Shown here: positions 20,748 through 42,500 of the stretch, one piece after another | Numbering within the stretch: position 1 is the first letter of the stretch | How the letters are laid out: each line of letters starts with the position of its first letter | DNA from: Sphaeroforma sirkka | Lineage: Eukaryota > Opisthokonta > Ichthyosporea > Ichthyophonida | Assembly: GCA_001586965.3 (NCBI GenBank) | Contig: LUCW03000808.1 | Location: 7,501 to 50,000 of the forward strand | Direction of reading: 5' to 3' | Length of the DNA: 42,500 nt | Position numbers and translations under genes: made by a program | Notes under the pieces: generated by a model | Told to the model about the DNA's origin: nothing | Databases searched by the model: none | Seen by the model: only the letters and a program-made list of their open reading frames with translations

Positions 20748-23224
20748 TATGAATATGTATATAATAATAATAATAATAAATAAATGAAATATATATAATA
20801 TTATATGATCATAACGATAATGATATAACAATAATAATAATAAAAAGGATAATAAGAATAATGATGATAATATATATGTGTATGTATGTATTTGTGCAAG
20901 TAGATATAAGTACATAAACATATCGTATGTTAATGCAACACGACTTATCATACCCTGACTGAGATGCCATTGGCACCAGATATACGCATATTTGAAAAGA
21001 ATGCTTGGCACACGAATATGAGCGTCGCTCAGCTGATCGAAATCGAATGAATCGCAATTAGCATGCATTCGATGCGATCCAAACAGTGATGACATACCTT
21101 TTCGAAGGACAACATCCCGTGTGTTATCAGAAACTCGATCGCGCTTCTCCTGCGACTCAGAGACTCGTATATCTGAGAGGGGCATATCAACCGGCGGGCT
21201 CTGATGTTCTGTACTTTGTTGCTGCACATCACGGTTCGTCTTAAGTATAGGCTCATCTTCATCTGAATCAGAGCCTACGAGCTGACTTGCAGAGTTCAAC
21301 AACATCTCTAGCGCTCGTCTACCGGTAGTGTTCTTCCCTTTGCCGTTCATGCGTCCCTTAATCGGACTCACCGGACCGTTTGTGCTCCGTGTGCGAATAC
21401 GACGCGGGGGCCCTTTTACAGGTTCAACCTGAGCCGCACTGCTGCCCTGTGGCTCCGGTGCATGTATCCCAATAGAGACTGATATGTCACGGTCAGAAGC
21501 TAAATCAGATTCAATTTTAATTGGCGTATCAGTCGTCGTGCGGCCCGATGTTTGGTCATCAGAATTGTATTTGGTGGTTGAGTTTGTAGCGTCATCTATA
21601 TGTTTCGGGTGGCTGCTACTGTCTTCTGTGTGGTTTTCGCTTGATACATTTGAACTAGTTGACGCATCGGCGTTGAAGTGTACACTTGCATCATCCTCAG
21701 TTTTCACACTAACATCAGCCTTTGCCTGCACACCGTGCTCTAAATACACTTGCGATGTAGCACTCTTTTTTGCATGCCCGTTCTTCTTGGGTGTGTACTT
21801 TCGTTCCAGCGGAACGGCATGTACCATATTATCCACTGATATCATTTGTGGTGGTAGCAGCTGGGTTGTCCTTTCGTCTTCAGAAGAACAGAGATCGATA
21901 ACAACTTCTTCCTTCACTGCTGGGCTGGGCTCTGTATTTGAGCTGTGAGTTACACTTATTAAACTGTCGGAGCTTTTAATCTTAGTTTCCGTTTGTGATT
22001 TCACGGTCGTCGGTCTTCGCGCTATGAGGAAAGGTTAGAGATATATTTTTTATAGCGAATAACACATTCTTCCCCCTTAAATTGACAGATTCAAACTGCC
22101 TGTATGTGTGGAGGTGTGCGAAGTCGAGCGTCCAATTTTCTTCACAATTGGGGAAGGCTGTTCCAAGCTCGTGCAGTGTAATACATAGCACCTAACTACA
22201 CACTGTTCTATACGTACATACAATCACGTATATCAGTAACCACACAATACATTTTCTCCTGCCAAGCCATGCAGTTTGAGCTATATAGGTAACTGGAAGA
22301 AATGCGTAAGCATGTTGCTTGTATATGGGTAGTCGTTGCATTCACGCATGCAGTGATATAGCGAGTACCAGTCAGATCAAAAGACTCGGAATTGTAGACG
22401 TACGACGGCTCGAGGATCGAACCTACAGTGTCTGGAAACAATAAATCGTATTTTCGCGAGTCCACACATAATATATAAAACTAGCCATATCGAAGTAGGA
22501 AGGTCACTTTAGAGTTTCTACCTCAACATTTCACCTCACCTTTCGCAATCTTATCAGGAGTGGAGACAGCTTCACGTCGACGACTGCTCGACTTTGATGG
22601 CGAGACTAAAGTTTAGCGAAAGGGGCAAATAACGATCGTGAGAAAGAATAGTGTTGGCTACTTTGTATATACATATTTATATGCACATATCTGATATATA
22701 TATATATATGCAAAACCGACGAATCCAAACTGGAATATATGAAACCTTTGCTGCATACTAGAGTAGTGTAATAGCTCCTAGATAGAAACTATGAAGACTG
22801 ACGACTTCATGCTCTTTACTTATATACGCCAGCCCTCGCCCTTATAGCGCCTACAACAGACTAGTTTCCTATGGACACTAACTGCCGGCCTTAGTGATGG
22901 TGACCGTTGCCTTCTGGTATCACCAATATCTATATAATATAAACTGATATACAGTTTTGAGTCTATTTTTTGAATAAATTGAATCCTCATACCCATACAC
23001 AGTAGCTTAGTTTTATGTACGCAATCTATTGGCTTACATAAAGTACGTCTTTAGTTTACATCTTTCCACCATGTTTTATGTATGTTATGCACATTCCAAA
23101 ACTCACCACTATACACACAAGTCCACTCGCGGACTCAGCGTCACATGACACTTGGAATCAGTGTCACATATGTCACACACCAAATACAATTCAATTCAAT
23201 TCAATTCAATTACAATATATATAT

Positions 23225-23281
<57 letters not shown>

Positions 23282-23468
23282 CATACATACATATACATAT
23301 CTATATCTATATATATACATAGACATGTATATACATATACTTATATATAAGTGTGACAGTACGGATATAAAACCTAAGATTGGTTTATATAAATATGTAT
23401 GTATGTATCTATGTATGAATGTATATATAAGCAAGTATATATGATGTATATATTATATATATATTATA

Positions 23469-23511
<43 letters not shown>

Positions 23512-23523
23512 GTATTTGTATAA

Positions 23524-23560
<37 letters not shown>

Positions 23561-23578
23561 ATATACGTATATATACAT

Positions 23579-23637
<59 letters not shown>

Positions 23638-26211
23638 AACATATACATTCATATACATACATATATATATAGATATATTTGTGTATAAGGTCTGGCACTA
23701 CAGCCCAACCAAAACACACATTGGAGAGATTGAAAATGAGCTCTTTTGCATATATTCACTATCAATAGGCTTATACACGCAGAGATCTCAGTACGAGTAT
23801 CACAATAGTACCTACCCGTAGATTTTCTAGTGTGAGTTATCCTGGAAGCCACCTTATCCATCGCATTTTCCTCCGCAGATGTACCGGCATATACAGGTCG
23901 GCTTTTGGTCCCTGCTCGTCATGAGACACACGCGAACTTTAGCTAACTGTTCTTCTATGTGTGTACGATATGGCTAGTTCAGTGTGCCTCCTATGTATAA
24001 AGTATTCATACCTACGTTGCGTATCATATGTTATCATGTATAAAATATGTTCACACATGTAAATAGTACAAAGATATAGTTTATAGAAAATGTCTAAATT
24101 GATAATGGGGATTAGACAACGAAGATTTATATATTTCTTGTTAAATATAGGTAAAGTAAAAGTCGAGAATGACGAAGGCCATTTCGGCGATCATATAACT
24201 GCTTTAAAGTCGTGTGAACTTACTTCGAATTCAATTGCTCTATGGAGACTCCACACAGCACATGTGTCTATTTAACTACCATAACAAGCCATAATATGTA
24301 AAGCACAGATTGAAGGCAAACGTATAGCCCACCTGATGGCAAAGCCTCTGGTTGCTCAGGACTTGTACTGTCATCCTCGGCACTCTCAGCGGCGCTTGTG
24401 ATGACTTCGCGAAGTCCCCGAACTTCCTTCTCAATATCACTGTGCGCACAAACAAAATGGATGAATCGTCTGTTGGTTGATCTACTAGAACGCATTTGTA
24501 ATCACGTACAGAGTTTGACAAGCATGTGGCGGACAAGTCTTTACATGTGTGCTAGTGTTAGAAATATATTTCTTTAGTCAGCTTAGTCCGGCTTCACCTA
24601 ACAGTAGACACATTGAGATAATATTGCCAGAGGAACATCCTGAGCAAACCCAGATTCGTAAGCGATAATAATCAAAAAGTCACATTCTTCGTTCTGAATA
24701 CCTCAGATTATATAGCATATAGTGTTGTAATACGTATTCCACAGAAGCTTCAATATATAGAGAAACAAACTCACCGTTGGAAGATCTTCTTCCAATCCTC
24801 TCTTTCTTCTGTAGTGAATTCTGCTGGTGCCAGTTTAGTGCTTGAGTTTGCGAACCAGGTATTGTCAGCCGAACCATACCCATCAAAACGGATCCACACC
24901 TCACCTGGTCTCGAATCTTGCACGTACCCTACGTACCTATACGTGGAAACAGAAAAGTATCGTTAGGTTTAAGTCTGAAAGTAAATGAGGTGAGCGTACG
25001 CTTTACAAATTTATGTATCAATATGCGCCGACAGTAATTTGTTCGTACTAGAGGACAATAAAATCGCAGTGTGTATACACACGGACTTTTGCTATCGGGG
25101 ATTCCAGGGACATTTGCGCATTTAGAGGCATACACACATGTACAAAAATGCGCATAGTACTGTTTCAATGTCAAGTACACGCCGTTCTGCGCATACTAAT
25201 GTATGATCTCCCACAGATACATGTCGGCATATGTTCTTAACTTGCATTCCTATCTTGGTCGAGTACTCATGTGCAATGGCAATCATGGGGCCACCAGGGT
25301 GCGTTCTTGTGACTGTGGGTGTGCCTGAGCGTTGTCTGTGTACCTGACAAGATAATGTAGTACATCCGTTCACTGGGGATATCTCAATTGTGTGATTAGT
25401 CAATTCCCCAAATCCAATTCTCTCCTTACGATTAGAATTTGGAACAGCTATTAGGATTCAGTCAGCATACGCCCCCGAAAAAAACAATTGCCTTGGAAGA
25501 CTAAAACCCGCAGATACTCCCCCTCGTATCGCTATACACAAATAATCATGTGCGCGAGTCTACATATCAGTATGCGTTCGCATGTATACACTGCCACACA
25601 CTTCGTTCAGTCAGATTGGTTGCTGATTCACAGGATCAAATACACAAGTACACCTACCAATCGTCCAGATAGTCCTGAGCATGGCAGAGGGTGCCGATGG
25701 GTGTGACGTAGTGTTTGAGACGTTCTTGCGACCACCATCTTCTACTGAATTTAGGTTTTGCGAAGTCCAGTTTCCGTGAAACTCGATTTTTCGATTTCTT
25801 CTTGCGGTCTTTTGCCTTCCAATCCCTTTTCTTCAAAACACCTTCATTGTGCCCAGCGTTACCAATGACTGCGTCTACGCCACCCTTTTCATCTTTGTGT
25901 ACCTCATCTTTCTTCTTAGTGCGTTCGATTTCTTTTGCTTCACCCTTTCCAACCTTTCCATCCTTTCCAGAGGTGTTGATGTGTTTGTTATCGCTTTTCT
26001 CACTCGCGTCAGCCAAGTGTGACTCCACTCTGCTGACTGATGTTGGAGATGCTTTAATCCCTTTAAGCCTTTTGTGTTGAGATTCGTTACTCTGCAAGGG
26101 CCTGTGTGCACCTATTACTGCTTCTATTGTACCCTTAACATTTGGGTGGCCATGAAGGTTTTGCATGCCGAGGCGCGCTTTGACACCGACACCAGTTTTG
26201 AACCTAACCAT
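17182..26211 (-). CDS. Large nuclear protein with Tudor-knot-like domain, SIM and SUMO-acceptor motifs
   Basis: Exons in transcript order: 25658-26211, 24775-24936, 24333-24439, 23816-23911, 22540-22605, 21098-22021, 19026-20144, 17182-18629. The joined frame is 1491 codons plus TAA with no break. Residues about 167-222, split by intron 1 at Trp185, read like a Tudor-knot/chromo-barrel of the PHF20 type: [11 protein letters not shown], then [19 protein letters not shown] and KLAP. Such domains bind methylated lysine. Residues 75-160 are Lys-rich. Residues 368-378 ([11 protein letters not shown]) are a classic SUMO-interacting motif, and consensus SUMO-acceptor sites VKEE, VKTE, IKIE, VKVE and IKEE are scattered through exons 6-8. 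Basic clusters such as RRKRRRE suit a nuclear location. Residues about 1275-1345 are Gln/His/Pro-rich. The last 125 residues form a charged, probably helical domain I do not recognise. The ATG at 26211 follows an in-frame TGA, so it is the likely start. The joins are my inference. An optional 9-nt microexon exists at 22423-22431. Confidence 0.85.
20350..20765. repeat. TA/CA/CATA microsatellite cluster in an intron
   Basis: Changing TA, CACA and TACATA tracts within the intron between 20144 and 21098. Continuation of the exon frame into it gives only low-complexity residues, showing that the exon ends at the GTATGT donor at 21097. Confidence 0.93.
23187..23680. repeat. (CAATT)n, (CA)n and (TA)n tracts in an intron
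   Basis: Five copies of CAATT (about 23187-23212), then CA and TA arrays with CATACATA variants, in the intron between 22605 and 23816. Confidence 0.93.
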
Positions 26212-27475
26212 CCGATCATACACAGTTTGAACCGTTAAGTTTGGGAGCTTTCACACGGTCTCTAAACGCAACCAGTATTAAATATTGGATACGAAGCTAC
26301 CATTTAAATTAAATGAATTCGTGCCTAATATATCTTCGACTATTCGGTGCTAGTATGTGTAAGGGATTCAGCCCGCCCTTGACAACCACTTGCAGTTTCG
26401 CAAGTAAGCTCATATCACTTGTTTGCGTACTAATATCTCAATGACATGTGTGCATACGGTGAAGATGTCTGTAGTCTCACGCACTCACGTACCTGAACAC
26501 ACACAAGCACAGACAAATATATACCTAGGTGTGCGCCTGTGCACTTCGTTGAAATGACTATCGTGTCAGCCTCAGATTTTAAATTGCTATGTAAATAGTA
26601 TGAACAGATCTTGCCGGCGTTTACATATTTAATTTTATATTTTTGCCGGATCTCTCACAGTCCCACTACCCCCAGAGAGAGAGCAGTCTACAATCCACAA
26701 TTCAGTCACCAGTGACCTAAAACCCCAGCCCCTGGTCCCCACTGTCCAACTTTCCAAGTCCCAATTTCAAGCAGACCTGGCGGCTGACTCTACGAATTAT
26801 GGTCGTTCAGCGTATGCGTTGAAAGGAAACGTATAGCTAATAAATATTCCAACGCTATGGAAAATACGGGTTTAATATATCCTAACTTTGAATATAATCG
26901 GACTATCACGCCAAGTAGTGATTATAAATTGCACCTAATAACTCCAACATTGCACCCCAAGAAAGAGGACTACATCAAAAACGTAATTTGGTTTTTGAAG
27001 TGGTTCACAAGTTCTATCACTCCCACCACGATCCCTGTGGGCCCTGTCACAGTGTCACTTGTCCAAGGACTGCAAATTCTAACCAAGATATTTACGCGAC
27101 AATTCCGTTATTGCGCAGCGTTCATACAAGACCATATATCAGGCACACGCGGGTGAGTGAGCCACACATAGACAACGGCCACACGCCCACACGCCCACAT
27201 CTATATAGACTGCAGAGACTGGAGCGTGGGGAGTGCTTGTATATAGGTGAATATATTTATAACTTGGTATTATGATGCTTCGCCTTCTAACGAGTAGGAT
27301 TCTTTAAGATGCCACTAACTTGTATCGTCTCTGTCTCTTTAAAACATGTTGTCTCCAGATACTGACAGCATCATTTTCAAAGCTTCATACAATGATACTG
27401 ACTTCGCAGATAGATAGATTAATATATATTGTTATATTGTTATATTGCTATATATATATATATTGTTATATATAT

Positions 27476-27513
<38 letters not shown>

Positions 27514-28063
27514 GCATGCACAAAGACACATATTTATACATATGCATATATTCATATTACATTTTTACATATAGTACATAATATATATATATATATATAT
27601 ATACATATATACATACATATATATATATACACACACACCAACACAATATCATCAACGCACGCATCATATGCAATATATATATATTATATATATATATATA
27701 TATATGCATATATATATATATATATATATGTATATAATAATAATATAATATTATATATAGCATATATATACATATATACATATATTATATATATATACAT
27801 ATGTTATATATATATTGTTATAGTTATATTGTTATATTGTTTATATTGTTATATTGTTACATGTTGTTTATATATATTGTTATATGCATATATATATATA
27901 CATATGTATTGTATACATTACATTGTTATGCGTATAAAACTTTTTAACCAACGTAACATATTATTATATATATACATACCACGCGTGGATCATTGCGCGT
28001 CATCATCACGTCACGTACGCGTCACGCGCATACGCATCGCACGCATCATCATTGCGCGTACAC

Positions 28064-28099
<36 letters not shown>

Positions 28100-28415
28100 T
28101 ATCATCATCATCAATAATATCATATATATATTATATATATATATATACATATATGCATTACATGCATCATCATTGCATCATCAATACATATATATGTATA
28201 TATATATACATATATACATATACATCATACAGCAATATTAACAATATGCTACATATATATATATATATGTATATGCATATACATATATATATATATATAT
28301 GTAACGTGCACAAAGACACACATATGTTTATACATATGCGTATACATATTCATATTACATTTTTTTGCATATATAGATACATAATATAATATATATATAT
28401 ATACATATATACAAT

Positions 28416-28484
<69 letters not shown>

Positions 28485-28506
28485 CAACACATCATCATAC
28501 ACACAT

Positions 28507-28563
<57 letters not shown>

Positions 28564-29214
28564 TATATATTTACATACATACATACATATATATATATAT
28601 ATATGTCACATCATACGAATGAGTGTGAACACTAATCGGAAGGCCTTCTCAAACTGTGCAAAAAGATAGAATATATCGTATGTATTTCAACTCAAATATC
28701 ATATATATATAATGTATATACATGTACATATACAAAAAGTCATAAATTCCTTGCAAATAGAAACGTCCGGGAGGATTTCTACAGTACTTGGAATGCCTGC
28801 GCATTTAACTGAACGCTATTTGAGAGGCTTTGTTGTGTTTGTTCTGCCACGTTAGGAGAGTGTCAGACCTTTTGATTTGTATATTCTATAACCCTAGTAC
28901 ATATCGCAACAATTGCGTGTGCGCGCAGTTGTGGATATACTTGAACGTAGTAGAGTTACAGACGATGTGGCGAATAAATGTTTCCTGTGAATGGTGGCTT
29001 CTATTCTATTTTGGGACGCGAGGGTAGTACACAAGGTGACCTTTATCACGGTCTCTCATAGGGGGTGTGCATGAGTCATGCGTGCGTTCTATCACAGCAA
29101 TCTGACTGACGAAACCCACTAACACCACACAATTGAAAGCGTATCCGAGTTCCGTATCCGTCAAGTCCCTTTCTCTAGTAGCAGTCGTAGCCTATCCCTA
29201 CCGGAGCATTAGTG
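26212..29214. other. Intergenic region between NDOR1 3' end and Tudor-knot gene 5' end
   Basis: Should hold the promoter of the - strand gene that starts at 26211 and the 3' UTR of NDOR1. Apart from the simple repeats at 27.4-28.6 kb, no gene, RNA or clear core promoter was found. A 99-codon + strand frame at 26857-27156 shows no domain and is not called. Confidence 0.45.
27420..28620. repeat. AT-rich microsatellite block with a dispersed duplicate
   Basis: Long TA, TATATTGT and CATA arrays, interrupted by a CG-rich alternating stretch at about 27980-28060. A phrase containing GCACAAAGACACA followed by CATATTCATATTACATTTTT occurs at about 27518-27570 and again at about 28308-28363, in the same orientation. 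Confidence 0.9.
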
Positions 29215-42141
<12,927 letters not shown>

Positions 42142-42266
42142 CTATATAGTATATAAGGCGAGAATAGAGAAGGTATGAAGATAGAGACCTTGGGAATAGA
42201 TCAAGACAGAACAGTATATGACCTGGGGCAAATGTTGATATTTCATCCATGAGCAGTACACTGGTG

Positions 42267-42500
<234 letters not shown>

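Noticed and set aside
22395..22425. Second B-box-like GGTTCGATCC on the - strand
   Set aside because: The T-arm stem does not pair and no tRNA body is visible; it is also the candidate microexon donor.
26857..27156. A 99-codon + strand frame upstream of the Tudor-knot gene
   Set aside because: Chance open frame; no signal, domain, splice or poly(A) context found.

Overview
This window comes from the nuclear genome of an intron-rich eukaryote. Every recognisable gene is split by GT-AG introns, usually with GTATGT or GTGAGT donors and CAG or TAG acceptors. The spaces between and inside genes are full of TA, CA and CATA microsatellites and of locus-private minisatellites. The gene set is that of a single-celled or simple opisthokont: an Rh-type ammonium/CO2 channel, a diflavin reductase, a GID/CTLH ubiquitin-ligase subunit and chromatin readers. 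An ichthyosporean such as a Sphaeroforma relative would fit, but that is inference; the sequence does not prove the taxon.

Layout. 261-2759 (+) is the 3' part of a PHD-finger gene with a long acidic tail. 4365-5524 holds a pair of inverted, almost identical copies of a small secreted cysteine-rich protein: a broken copy on - and an intact one on + with its own TATA box and poly(A) signal. 5.6-6.7 kb is low-complexity DNA ending in a 126-bp pure (TA)n tract. 7943-16460 (-) is a 13-exon Rh glycoprotein gene whose exons join into one 641-codon frame. 17182-26211 (-) is an 8-exon gene for a 1491-residue nuclear protein with a Tudor-knot-like domain, a SUMO-interacting motif and several SUMO-acceptor consensus sites. 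29215-39538 (-) is an 11-exon NDOR1/Tah18 gene (638 residues). 41031-42141 (-) is the 3' end of an RMND5/Gid2 RING-type ubiquitin ligase gene that runs off the right edge.

I joined exons by hand from splice sites and reading phase. In the three complete - strand genes every junction keeps frame from start to stop, which is strong internal support. No operon-like cooperation is expected. NDOR1 serves cytosolic Fe-S assembly, RMND5 the CTLH/GID ligase, Rh membrane gas or ammonium transport, and the PHD and Tudor proteins chromatin.

The most unusual material is of two kinds. One is the cysteine-rich gene pair, whose homology stops almost exactly at the coding ends. The other is the NDOR1 introns, most of which carry their own private tandem repeat; two of these repeats copy a real splice site and so lay out rows of decoy 5' or 3' splice sites.
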